From NCBI GenBank assembly GCA_964019415.1, contig OZ025875.1, forward strand, positions 6,092,806 to 6,156,805: DNA of 64,000 nt, written 5' to 3'. The notes below the pieces were generated by a model, which was not told the DNA's origin, searched no databases, and saw only the letters and a list, made by a program, of their open reading frames with translations. Both the position numbers and the translations under genes were made by a program. The stretch comes from Ianthella basta. Lineage: Eukaryota; Porifera; Demospongiae; Verongiida; Ianthellidae. The first letter of the stretch is position 1. Every line of letters begins with the position of its first letter. Shown here piece after piece: positions 11,069-22,125 of this stretch.

Positions 11069-11338
11069 CATACCGTACCATACCCATACCATGCCATACC
11101 ATACCATACAATACAATACCCATACCATGCCATACAATACAATACAATACAATACCCATACCATGCCATACAATACAATACAATACCCATACCATGCCAT
11201 ACAATACAATACAATACCCATACCATGCCATACAATACAATACAATACAATACAATACCCATAGCATGCCATACAATACAATACAATACAATACAATACA
11301 ATACATTACAATACATTACAATACCCATACCATACCAA
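11069..11338. repeat. Pentamer satellite ACCAT/ACAAT
   Basis: About 270 bases of CCATAC/AATAC pentamers arranged as CCATACCATGCCATACAATA supra-units. This gives long MYCIVLYCI and MPYNTIQYN ORFs on both strands that are repeat translations. The matching place beside GPCR-2 has only about 40 bases. Confidence 0.95.
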
Positions 11339-11701
11339 ATATACAAGTTTTCATATAGCTAGTAAAGGTTCTTAGGGCACGAGAAGTGCAAAAATATGCA
11401 GAATAGTGTTGGCATGAGTGCAATATACTAATGGAAGTATATACAACTTGCTGATATCATAAGTACATACTGTATATTCCATATGTATAATACACTGTGG
11501 TGGATATATGTGTATACCACCTGTTATGGTAAAGTGGACAGAACTTTGTCAACATTCAATAACTCAAACACAGAACTGCTAAAGAGTGAGAGGTACAGGG
11601 ACATGTACACAGTTGGTGAAATATCTGCATGCACACAGGTAAGTCTATTCCTTCTTGATATTTGTGTCTATTGCTTGACTACTGTCAGTGCTTGTGATTC
11701 T

Positions 11702-12628
11702 TTACTGTGTAACAGCTCTTCTATGCAGCCAACTACAAGTGATAATTTTCTTGACCTGTTCTCGCACAGGTTTCAAGTAGACCATGATGATGATGGGAGT
11801 GGGGAGGAGGGAGACAGTAGCAGAGCCATAACCTAGATACACTCCTGGTGCTTCTGAGTTGAAACTCAGTAGGGCTGGGAGGGCCTGACCTGCAAAGTTG
11901 ATGCCACCACCAACCACAAGGAAGAGGGAGAGCTTGGCCATTGCCCTTCAGTACTTTGTCCCTTCAGTGATGATGTTATTCCGTATGTAACAGAGGCAGG
12001 CAATGGGTACAATGATACTGACTGTCAGTGGTGTGAGCCCTCCAAAGATGAATAGCACGGTAAGGAAAGTGTAACGAGCCTGAATGATGATGGTATTTTT
12101 GCTATCCGGGAAACAGGCCACACCGTGGACAAACTGCACTTCATAGACATAGGTAATTAAAACATTGATGCTTAGAATCATGGGTCCAAGCCACATGATA
12201 GGAATGATAACTGAAGCACAGTGTAAGCTGATGGTCTTCTTGCCAAACCTCACAATGGCCAAGATTGCAAACGAAAATGCAGCAAGGCTCCACAGTCGTG
12301 CTGCCACTCCTGTGGCATACACCCACATGCTCATTCTACATAGGTAAAGTGGTCTGGGATGAAGTGCACTCATATTTAGGAAGACAATAGAAGTGACGCC
12401 TATCATCACATAACTTGCTGCCATTTGAAGCCCTGCTATCAGAAGGCTGATGAGGAAGAGACGAACTGGTCTGGGAACTGAGGTGGCCATCAGGAGTGCA
12501 AAGATGGTGAATCCAATCATCACACAAGCCACAACTGTTGCTATGGTCAGCACAATGCAGTAGGCCATGAAGCCAGGACTGTTGAGGGAAGTGTCATTTG
12601 CTGGCAGAGAGGCAGTGGAGTTGTCCAT
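11702..12628 (-). pseudogene. GPCR-4, type II receptor with one premature stop
   Basis: The ATG (12,628-12,626) opens MDNSTASLPANDTS and the frame runs through TM1 to TM5 to TGA at 11,950-11,948. The same frame then continues through TM6, TM7 and the tail (ending CSWLHRRAVTQ) to a stop at 11,702. The stop replaces the arginine codon in KYRRAMAKL; GPCR-2 has CGA there, so one C-to-T change explains it. Apart from this codon the gene would be 308 residues and intact. Translation to the stop would lack TM6 and TM7. It is the positional partner of intact GPCR-10. A sequencing error, or polymorphism, is possible. Confidence 0.85.
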
Positions 12629-13871
12629 AATGGTGTACATGTGATTCTGAAGCTCTACATTTGCATACTCTCTACGTTTGCATACTCTCCTTAAGCTTCA
12701 AAGAGGGCAATGGTTCTTATACAGGTGCGAGTGTGCTTCAATATGTTCAATATCCGGCCCATGTGAATGGAGAAGACTGGACACAATTTGCATTGTGTCT
12801 TATGATTGCTGTCACGGGTCACTTGGCACTTCATGTGTATGAGATTCCCATATGCATGGGCATACATACATAGGATGTTTTAGCACTGGTGTAGGTTGTG
12901 CCAGCTTGTTGGGAGATTGAAGGAAGATTAAGTACTTTGATTAACAATTCTGAGCAAAAGAATCAATGTATATAGTATTGATGGCTTTCTTGTATGGCTC
13001 CATCCATTTCTGACTGTGCTTCTGATTCAGATAGTATCCCAATGAACTTTGCACACATGTATGCTAACATTTCAAATGTGTTCAAAGCAGAATGTGTCTT
13101 TACATATGCAGGTCAACTGATTTGTGTACGGTTAGACAAGATTGCTGTAGATTGATGATTGTAGCTGAAAGATGCAAACGGTTTGGATTTGTTATGAATT
13201 GATGCATGACATGGTGTATGTGCCAATCTGAATGCCATAATACAGTACGTACATAATCTGCCTACTGTGTTGATAGAATGAAATTGCAATCTTAAACTAT
13301 TGTACATTTGCACATGATGAAAGACGTGCACTCACAATGATCTGTTGTTAGTACACACAACAAAGATATATTGAATCTGAACCCTATACATAGTTGTGTA
13401 ATTGAATGAACATAGTAATTGTATTCAGTGCCCTGGTACGTACTTGCCAGCACATCTGTATTGATGTGCAGTATTGTGAGGCCAGTGTGTTATGCTGAAC
13501 ATTAGACTAAGGGAAGTCTTTGAATAGCTTATAACAGCAAGAAACATGTCATACAAGTCCATTCACACAAACATCCACCAATTGAAATCAGTCAGCCTCA
13601 GCCAATTATTAGCCACTGATAGACAAACGAGTATGCACACATACTATTATTATAGCAACACTACACATGAGTATATAGAAAGGAACAACTGCTTATAAGT
13701 AAGAGAGAATATGCATAGCGCATGTCTGAGTGGGAGGGCTTCATGTCTGAGAAGGAAACCTATAATTATGCTAAATTAATCTGCATGCATGCTATTTAAT
13801 GTTGTGCCATATTGCACAGTTCAACATACTCCGATCTTTGCGTCCACTGATTGAATTATCTAACTATTCTG
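12629..13871. repeat. Spacer between type II and type I genes (first copy)
   Basis: No gene is seen. This spacer of about 1.2 kb recurs almost unchanged at 17,391-18,626, 22,126-23,430, 27,813-29,042 and 32,519-33,775, and in part at 5,190-5,565 plus 7,137-8,203, where the LINE splits it. It holds the upstream flank of the type II gene, a recurrent segment beginning CATATGCATGGGCATACATA, and the 3' flank of the type I gene. Conservation follows from duplication and is not by itself evidence of function. Confidence 0.7.
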
Positions 13872-14813
13872 TCAGTACTTGTGGCACTTTAAAATCATTG
13901 TGTACCGTTGGTTGCAAGTCACAATCTTCTTGGCCTGCTCTCGCAATGGCTTCAGGTATGCCATGATGATGATGGGAGTGGGGAAGAGGGAGATGACAGC
14001 AAGGCCATAGCTGAGATACACTCCTGGTGCTCCTGAGTTGAAACTAAATAGAACTGGAAGGATTAGACCTGCAAAGTTGATGTTGCCCCCCACTATGAGG
14101 AAAAGGGAGAGTTTGGCTATTGCCTTTCTGTACTGTGTCCCTTCAGTGACAACGTTCTTGCTGATATAACAGAGGCACACAATGGGCACGATGATGCTGA
14201 CAAGGACAGGTGTGAGCCCTCCAAAGATGGTCCATGTAGCAAAGAAAGCATAACTAGCTTGACGGATAATGGTACTGTTAGTAACAGTAACAGGGAAACA
14301 GGCCACACCGTGGACAAACTGGGCTTCATAGACGTAAGGAAGTATGACATAGAGGCTTACAATCATGGGCACAAGCCACAAGATAGGAATGATGACTGCA
14401 GCTGTGCACCAGCTAATGGTCTTCTTGCCGAACCTCACTATGGCCAAAATTGAGAATGAAAATGCTGCCAGACTCCACAGTCTCGCCGCCCCTCCTGTGG
14501 CAAAACCCCACAGGTACACTCTACATAGGTACAGCGGTAAGGGGGAATGTGTGCTCACTGCTATAAGGACAGCAGCAGTGCACACCATAAGCATCAAACT
14601 CGCTGCTACCAGAAGTCCTGCCAGCAGAAGGTTGATGAGGAAGAGGCGAACTGGTCTGGGAACTGCAGTGGCCATCAGGAGTGCTAAGATAGTGAATACA
14701 ATCAGGGCACCGGCCACAGCTGTTGTCATAGCCAACAGTATAGAGTAGGCCATGAAGCCAGGGCTGTTGAGTGAAGTCTCATTTGCTGGCAGAGAAGCAG
14801 AGGAGTTGTCCAT
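13872..14813 (-). CDS. GPCR-5, type I seven-pass receptor
   Basis: Intronless, 313 residues from MDNSSASLPANETS. An upstream in-frame ATG at 14,858 would add 15 residues (MLTQCRGCVLHTYNI), but those are not a leader found at every locus, so the MDNSS start is preferred. It has seven hydrophobic segments, SPLPLYLCRVYLWGF before TM3, VACFPVTVTNST in the second loop with an extra NST sequon, IIVPIVCLCYISKN in TM5, and PTPIIIMAYLKPL in TM7. The tail is VTCNQRYTMILKCHKY. It pairs with GPCR-11, which shares the two-residue-longer second loop. Likely functional. Confidence 0.85.
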   Translation of the reverse strand: MDNSSASLPANETSLNSPGFMAYSILLAMTTAVAGALIVFTILALLMATAVPRPVRLFLINLLLAGLLVAASLMLMVCTAAVLIAVSTHSPLPLYLCRVYLWGFATGGAARLWSLAAFSFSILAIVRFGKKTISWCTAAVIIPILWLVPMIVSLYVILPYVYEAQFVHGVACFPVTVTNSTIIRQASYAFFATWTIFGGLTPVLVSIIVPIVCLCYISKNVVTEGTQYRKAIAKLSLFLIVGGNINFAGLILPVLFSFNSGAPGVYLSYGLAVISLFPTPIIIMAYLKPLREQAKKIVTCNQRYTMILKCHKY

Positions 14814-16408
14814 AATGTTGTACGTGTGAAGAACGCAACCTCTACACTGTGTTAGCATGCTCCATCTCTTTCAAAAAGGGCAGTGGTTCTTATACAAGTG
14901 TGAGTGTGCTTCAATATAATTATGTTTACTATTGATCCGTCCCATGTGAATAGAGAAGACTGGGCACAATTTGCTTTCAATTGCTGTCACGGTCATGCAC
15001 CTGGCACTTCGATCATGTGTATGATGCTGATTGGCCACTATATCATTCATAATCATTTTCAAAACTGTTTGAGTGGATCATATAGGTGTATTGTACACGT
15101 CCTGATCATGACTTGGGCAGCACCCGCTAGCCTTTGTAGCCCAATAATTGTTCAAGTGTGGAATTCGAAAGTTCATGAATATGCTCCACCATTGTGATGT
15201 ACCATAAGTGGATATATAGTGAAGTAATGAAATCCATGTGGTGCTATAAGTGATGTTCACCCTTGGCCTTTGTTCTTGGGTGGATATCGCATATGCACCA
15301 CATGCACTTTAGTGTGGTATAATTAATGCAATCATAACACTTAGAGTACTTTTAATACAATTATATATCTTACAACACATGCACAGAGATGCCCTTGAGA
15401 GGTTGTCTGCTGAGTGAACTCAATGAGAAAGTTATTGAATGCATGGCGCCAGCAAAGTACGCTGCACTGATGTGCTCCAACAGAGCTAGAGAGGCAATTT
15501 TATAATGCCATGCTGACTGCAGTTCTCTGTCCATTCATGAACTTAAGTGTGTACATGCATGCACATGTGGCTTGGTAACTAAGCAAGACGTCAACGCAAA
15601 TGAAAATAGCTACACACTGCACAAAAGTCATCTAAATCACAATTGGCACACATACATAGAACTTTACTGTACATACGAGGACAAGCAGCCACACAGACCA
15701 GCACACGCAGAGAGCCATTTACATATATAATCATGCCTCCTCAATCTCCTTCATCCATTATCCTGATATTGCATCATTGACCATTTTACCAAAGTGCCAT
15801 ATGAATATGATTGTCACAGCCATGAATATGATTATAGCATGTATATAGGTGGCAAACCTGTATTCAGACCACATTCAACTATGAAACATGTCCGGATACA
15901 GGGCTGCTTAGAGATGTTTGGGGCCCAGGGTCTATTACGAATTTGGAGGGCCCCTGCACATTAGTAGTGTCCCTCACAGTGGCCCTCGCTGCTTGCCAAC
16001 TGCCTTTTGCCTATACCTTACTTGGCATGCAGTCCCATAGACACATGACATTTATGTATGCCTTATATACAGTGCAGGACTACTCAGTCAGGCAAATTAT
16101 ATAGCTGTACATGATCAGTAGCATATGGCACCCTAACATGTTGACATTCTAGAATGTGCATAAGGCGCTGCTTGTCTCTTTCCACCACTCATGACCGTAC
16201 TCCTCCTTGGCATATGCATGCTCAGTGAATGGATGAGTGGTATATATACTGCATTGCAGTTGGTGAGCATAAACCACCAGTGTTCTTAAAGTGGATTACT
16301 AGAGCACAATCAAGCAAACGCAGGACTGGGGTTGTGTCACCTGCTTAAGACTGAGAGATACAGAGACATGCATAGATGGTAATACAACTATTAGTGAAAC
16401 TATAAGTA
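14814..16408. repeat. Spacer upstream of type I genes (first copy)
   Basis: This spacer of about 1.5 kb recurs at 19,563-21,149, 29,985-31,548 and 34,712-37,830; the last carries a transposon insertion. It contains the upstream flank of the type I gene (TTGATCCGTCCCATGTGAAT), the 38-codon ORF listed separately, and a GC-richer stretch starting GGGCCCAGGGTCTATTACGA. No established gene is seen. Confidence 0.7.
15389..15505 (+). other. Repeated 38-codon ORF in the spacer
   Basis: The ORF starts MPLRGCLLSELNEKVIEC and ends NRAREAIL. Each copy follows a good splice-acceptor-like ACATGCACAG. Identical ORFs lie at 20,131-20,247 and 35,378-35,494. The fourth copy at 30,563 has lost four bases (AAAG) and is out of frame. 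I recognise no family. It may be a trapped exon fragment carried by the duplication rather than a gene. Confidence 0.2.
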
Positions 16409-17390
16409 TTAAATTTTTGTGTCAGTTATTTGCGTACCATCAGTGCTTGTGATGCTTTCCATTCTAACAGCTCTTCTATGCAGTATGCCACAAGTGACAA
16501 TCTTCTTGGCTTGTTCTCGCACCGGCTTAAGGAAGACCAAGATGATAATGGGAGAAGGGAGGAGGGAGATGAAGGCTATACCATAGCCGACATATACTCC
16601 TGGTGCTTCTGAATTGAGTGATATTAAGACTGGAAGTATTTGACCTGCAATACCGATGCCACCACCAACCACAAGGAAGAGGGAGAGCTTGGCCATTGCC
16701 TTTCGGTACTTTGTCCCTTCAGTGACAATGTTCTTTCGTATGTAACAGAGACAGACAATGGGTACAACAATGCTGACTGTCAGTGGTGTGAGTCCTCCGA
16801 AGATGGACCACACAGCAAAGAATGTGTAACGAGCCTGAATTATAATGGTGTTATTTCTGTCAGGGAAGCAAGCCACACCGTGGACAAACTGCACTTCATA
16901 GACATAAGGAAATAAGACATAGATGCTTAGAATCATGGGACCAAGCCACATGATAGGAATGATAACTGCAGCACAGTGTAAGCTGATGGTCTTCTTGCCA
17001 AACCTCACAATGGCCAAGATTGCAAACGAAAATGCAGCAAGGCTCCACAGTCGTGCTGCCATTCCTGTGGCATACACCCACACGCTCATTGTACATAGGT
17101 AAAGTGGTCTGGGGTGAAGTGCACTCATGTTTAGGAAGACAATAGAAGTGACGCCTATCATCACAATACTTTTGGCTTACCGCCATTTGAAGCCCTGCCA
17201 GCAGAAGGTTGACGAGGAAGAGGCGAACTGGTCTGGGAACTGAGGTGGCCATCAGGAGTGCAAAGATGATGAATCCAATCATCACACAAGCCACAACTGT
17301 TGTCATAACCAGCAGTATAGAATAGGCCATGAAGCCAGGGCTGTTGAGGGAAGTGTCATTTGCTGGCAGAGAGGCAGAGGAGTTGTCCAT
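16409..17390 (-). pseudogene. GPCR-6, type II receptor with frameshift in TM2
   Basis: The ATG at 17,390 opens MDNSSASLPANDTS and the frame is normal up to LLLAGLQMA in TM2. Near 17,171-17,181 there are seven extra bases compared with the other type II loci (GCGGTAAGCCAAAAG where the others have GCGGCAAG). This shifts the frame, after which TM3 to the tail continues in another frame to 16,409 (ending TQITDTKI). GPCR-12, its positional partner, has the identical insert. The GTAAG it creates resembles a splice donor, but no intron of such length can be removed. A protein starting at an internal ATG (17,164) would lack TM1 and half of TM2. Non-functional as a full receptor. Confidence 0.85.
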
Positions 17391-18626
17391 AATGGTGTAC
17401 ATGTGATTCCAAAGCTCTACACTGTTTGCATACTCTCCTTAAGCTTCAAAGAGGGCAATGGTTCTTATACAGGTGCGAGTGTGCTTCAATATGTTTACTA
17501 TTGATCTGGCCCATGTGAATGGAGAAGACTGGGCACAATTTGCATTGTGTCTTATGATTGCTGTCACAGGTCACTTGGCACTTCATGTGTACGAGATTCC
17601 CGTATGCATGGGCATACATACGTAGGATGTTTTAGCAATGGTGTAGGTTGTGCCAGCTTGTTGGGAGATTGAAGGAAGATTAAGTATTAGTGTTAACAAT
17701 TCTGAGCAAAAGAATCAGTGTATATATTACTGATGGCTTTCTTGTATGGCTCCATCCATTTCTGACTGAGCTTCTGAATCATATAATATCCCAATGAACT
17801 TTGCACACATGTATGCTAACATTCCAAATGTGATTAAAGCAGAAAGTGTAAATGTCGTGAAATTCTTTACAACTATCTTTACATATGCAGGTCAACTGAT
17901 TTGTGTATGCTTAGACAAAATTACTGTAGATTGATGATTGTAGCTGAAAGATGCAAACCGTTTGGATTTGTTATGAATTGATGCATGACATGGTGTATGT
18001 GCCAATCTGAATGCCATAATACAGTACGTACATAATCTGCCTACTGTGTCGATAGAATGAAATTGCAATCTTAAACTATTGTACATTTGCACGTGATGAA
18101 AGACGTGCACACACAATGATCTGTTGTTAGTACACACAACAAAGATAATATTGAATGTGAACCCTATACATAGTTGTGTAATTAAACGAACATAGTAATT
18201 GTATATTCAATGCCCTGGTACTGCCAGCTCAACTGTATTGATGTGCAGTATTGTGGGGCCAGTGTGTTATGCTGAACATTAGACTAAGGAAGGTCTTTGA
18301 ATAGCTTATAACAGTAAGAAACATGTCATACAAATCCATTCACACAAACATCCACCAATTGAAATCAGTCAGCCTCAGCCAATTATTAGCCATTCATAGA
18401 CAAATGAGTATGCACACATACTATTATTATAGCAACACTACACATGAGTATATTGCACATGAAAGAAACAACTGCATGTAAGGCAGAGAGAATATGCATA
18501 GCGCATGTCTGAGAAGGAAACCTATACTATGCTAAATTAACCTGCATATTATTTAATGCTGTGCCATATTGCACAGTTTAACATTACTCAGATCTTAGCG
18601 TCGACCCACTGATTGCATTAATTCTG

Positions 18627-19562
18627 TCAGTACTTGTGGCACTTTACAATCATTGTGTACCGTTGGTTGCAAGTCACAATCTTCTTGGCCTGCTCTCGCA
18701 ATGGCTTCAAGTAGGCCATGATGATGATGGGAGTGGGGAGGAGGGAGATGACAGCAGAGCCATAGCTGAGATACACTCCTGGTGCTGCTGAGTTGAAACT
18801 AAATAGGGCTGGAAGGATTTGACCTGCAAAGTTGATGCTGCCCCCCACTACGAGGAAGAGGGAGAGCTTGGCCATTGCCTTTCGGTACTGTGTCCCTTCT
18901 GTGACAATGTTCTTGCTGATATAACAGAGGCACACAATGGGCACGATGATGCTGACAAGGACAGGGGTGAGCCCTCCAAAGATGGTCCATGTAGCTAAGA
19001 AAGCATAACGAGCTTGACGAATAATGGTACTGTTAGTATCAGGGAAGCAGGCCACACCGTGGACAAACTGGGCTCCATAAACATAAGGAAGTATGACATA
19101 GAGGCTTATAATCATGGGCACAAGCCACAGGATAGGAATAATGACTGCAGCTGTACACCAGTTAATGGTCTTCTTGCCGAACCTCACTATGGCCAAAATT
19201 GAGAATGAAAATGCTGCCAGATTCCACAGTCTTGCAACCACTCCTGTGGCAAAACCCCACAGGTACACTCTACACAGGTACCGCGGTAAGGGGGAATGTG
19301 TGCTCACTGCTATAAGGACAGCAGCTGTGCACACCATAAGCATCAAACTTGCTGCTACCAGAAGTCCTGCCAGCAGAAGGTTGATGAGGAAAAGGCGAAC
19401 TAACCTGGGAATTGATGCGGCCATCAGGAGTGCTAAGATGGTGAGTACAATCAGGGCACCGGCCACAGCTGTTGTCATAGCCAACAGTATAGAGTAGGCC
19501 ATGAAGCCGGGGCTGTTAAGTGAAGTCTCATTTGCTGGCAGAGAAGCAGAGGAGTTGTCCAT
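18627..19562 (-). CDS. GPCR-7, type I seven-pass receptor
   Basis: Intronless, 311 residues from MDNSSASLPANETS; as in GPCR-5, an upstream in-frame ATG at 19,607 is possible. Visible are SPLPRYLCRVYLWGF before TM3, LAIVRFGKKTINW after it, VACFPDTNST in the second loop, IIVPIVCLCYISKN in TM5, SINFAGQILPALFSF in TM6 and PTPIIIMAYLKPL in TM7. The tail ends NQRYTMIVKCHKY. It is the positional partner of GPCR-13. Likely functional; the ligand is unknown. Confidence 0.85.
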   Translation of the reverse strand: MDNSSASLPANETSLNSPGFMAYSILLAMTTAVAGALIVLTILALLMAASIPRLVRLFLINLLLAGLLVAASLMLMVCTAAVLIAVSTHSPLPRYLCRVYLWGFATGVVARLWNLAAFSFSILAIVRFGKKTINWCTAAVIIPILWLVPMIISLYVILPYVYGAQFVHGVACFPDTNSTIIRQARYAFLATWTIFGGLTPVLVSIIVPIVCLCYISKNIVTEGTQYRKAMAKLSLFLVVGGSINFAGQILPALFSFNSAAPGVYLSYGSAVISLLPTPIIIMAYLKPLREQAKKIVTCNQRYTMIVKCHKY

Positions 19563-21149
19563 AATGTTGTACGTGTGAAGAACGCAACCTCTACACTGTG
19601 TTAGCATGCTCCATCTCCTTCAAAAAGGGCAGTGGCTCTTATACAAGTGTGGGTGTGCTTCAATATATGTTTACTATTGATCCGTCCCATGTGAATGGAG
19701 AAGACTGGGCACAATTTGCTTTTGATTGCTGTCACGGGTCATGCACCTGACACTTCGATCATGTGTATGATGCTGATTGGCCACTATATCATTCATAATC
19801 ATTTTCAAAATTATTTCAGTGGATCATATAGGTGTATTGTACACGTTCTGATCATGACTTGGGCATCTCCAGCCTTTGTAGCCCAATAATTGTTCAAGTG
19901 TGGAATTCGAAAGTTCATGAATATGCTCCACCATTCTGATGTACCATAAGTGGATGTATAGTGAAGTAATGCAATCCATGTGGTGCTATAAGTGATGTTC
20001 ACCCTTGGCCTTTGTTCTTGGGTGGATATCGCATATGCACCACATGCACTTTAGTGTGGTATAATTAATGCAATCATAACACTTACAGTACTTTTAATAC
20101 AATTATATATCTTACAACACATGCACAGAGATGCCCTTGAGAGGTTGTCTGCTGAGTGAACTCAATGAGAAAGTTATTGAATGCATGGCGCCAGCAAAGT
20201 ACGCTGCACTGATGTGCTCCAACAGAGCTAGAGAGGCAATTTTATAATGCCATGCTGACTGCAGTTCTCTGTCCATTCATGAACATAAGTGTGTACATGC
20301 ATGCACATGTGGCTTGGCAACTAAGCAAGACGTCAATGCAAATGAAAATAGCTACACACTGCACAAAAGTCATCTAAATCACAATAGGCACACATACATA
20401 GAACTTTACTGTACATACGAGGACAAGCAGCCACGCAGACCGGCACACACAGAGAGCCATTTGCATATATAATCATGCCTCCTAAATCTCCTTCATGCTA
20501 TATCCTGATATTGCATCATTGACCATTTTACCAAAGTGCCATATGAATATGATTGTCACAGCCATGAATATGATTATAGGATGTATATAAGTGGCAAACT
20601 TGTATTCAGGCCACATTCAACTATGAAACATGTTCGGATACAGGGCTGCTTAGAGATGTTTGGGACCCAGGGTCTATTACAAATTCAGAGGACCCTTGCA
20701 CATAAGTAGCGGCCCTCACAGTGGCCCTCGCTGCTTGCCAACTGCCTTTTGCCTATACCCTTACTTGGCAGTCCCATAGACACGTGACATCTATGTATGC
20801 CCTATATACAGTGCAGGACTACTCAGTCAGGCAAACTATATAGCTGTACATGATCAGTAGCATGGCACCCTAACATTTTGACATTCTAGAATGTGCATAA
20901 GGCGCTGCTCGTCTCTTTCCACCATGCACTCATGACCGTACACCTCCTTGCCATACGCATGCTCTGTGAATGGATGAGTGGTATATATACTGCATTGCAG
21001 TTGGTGAGCATAAACCACCAGTGTTCTTAAAGTGGATTGCTAGAGCACAATCAAGCAAACGCAGGACTGGGGTTGTGTCACCTGCTTAAGACTGAGAGAT
21101 ACAGAGACATGCATAGATGGTAATACAACTATTAGTGAAACTATAAGTA

Positions 21150-22125
21150 TTAAATTTTTGTGTCAGTTATTTGCGTACCATCAGTGCTTGTGATGCTTTC
21201 CATTCTAACAGCTCTTCTATGCAGTATGCCACAAGTGACAATCTTCTTGGCTTGTTCTCGCACCGGCTTAAGGAAGACCAAGATGATAATGGGAGAAGGG
21301 AGGAGGGAGATGAAGGCTATACCATAGCCGACATATACTCCTGGTGGTTCTGAATTGAGTGATATCAAGACTGGAAGTATTTGACCTGCAATACCGATGC
21401 CACCACCAACCACAAGGAAGAGGGAGAGCTTGGCCATTGCCTTTCGGTACTTTGTCCCTTCAGTGACAATGTTCTTTCGTATGTAGCAGAGACAGACAAT
21501 GGGTACAACAATGCTGACTGTCAGTGGTGTGAGTCCTCCAAAGATGGACCACACAGCAAAGAATGTGTAACGAGCCTGATTTATAATGGTGTTATTTCTG
21601 TCAGGGAAGCAAGCCACACCGTGGACAAACTGCACTTCATAGACATAGGTAATTAAAACATTGATGCTTAGAATCATGGGTCCAAGCCACATGATAGGAA
21701 TGATAACTGCAGCACAGTGTAAGCTGATGGTCTTCTTGCCAAACCTCACAATGGCCAAGATTGCAAACGAAAATGCAGCAAGGCTCCACAGTCGTGCTGC
21801 CACTCCTGTGGCATACACCCACGTGCTCATTGTACATAGGTAAAGTGGTCTGGGGTGAAGTGCACTCATATTTAAGAAGACAATAGAAGTGACGCCTATC
21901 ATCACAATACTTGCCGCCATTTGAAGCCCTGCTATCAGAAGGTTGATGAGGAAGAGGTGAACTGGTCTGGGAACTGAGGTGGCCATCAGGAGTGCAAAGA
22001 TGATGAATCCAATCATCACACAAGCCACAACTGTTGTCATAACCAGCAGACTTAGAATAGACCATGAAGCCAGGACTGTTGAGGGAAGTGTCATTTGCTG
22101 GCAGAGAGGCAGAGGAGTTGTCCAT
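21150..22125 (-). pseudogene. GPCR-8, type II receptor with early frameshift
   Basis: The expected ATG (22,125) gives MDNSSASLPANDTS and then shifts near 22,048-22,060, where one extra base (AGCAGACTTAGAATAG against AGCAGTATAGAATAG) breaks the frame just before TM1. The rest, TM1 to the tail, is one open frame to 21,150. An ATG in that second frame at 22,094 gives a 314-residue product with an altered N-terminus (MTLPSTVLASW) but all seven membrane segments. It may therefore be a receptor with a replaced N-terminus or simply a pseudogene. It shares with GPCR-14 the residues NSEPPGVY, where GPCR-6 and 12 have NSEAPGVY. Confidence 0.75.

Noticed and set aside
10848-11358. Several MYCIVLYC and MPYNTIQY ORFs on both strands
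   Set aside because: They are translations of a pentanucleotide satellite; all frames stay open because the repeat lacks stops.
17165-17185. Tiny intron (GTAAGCCAAAAG) in GPCR-6 and GPCR-12
   Set aside because: About 12 bases is far below any spliceable intron, and related genes lack it. A frameshift is the simpler reading.
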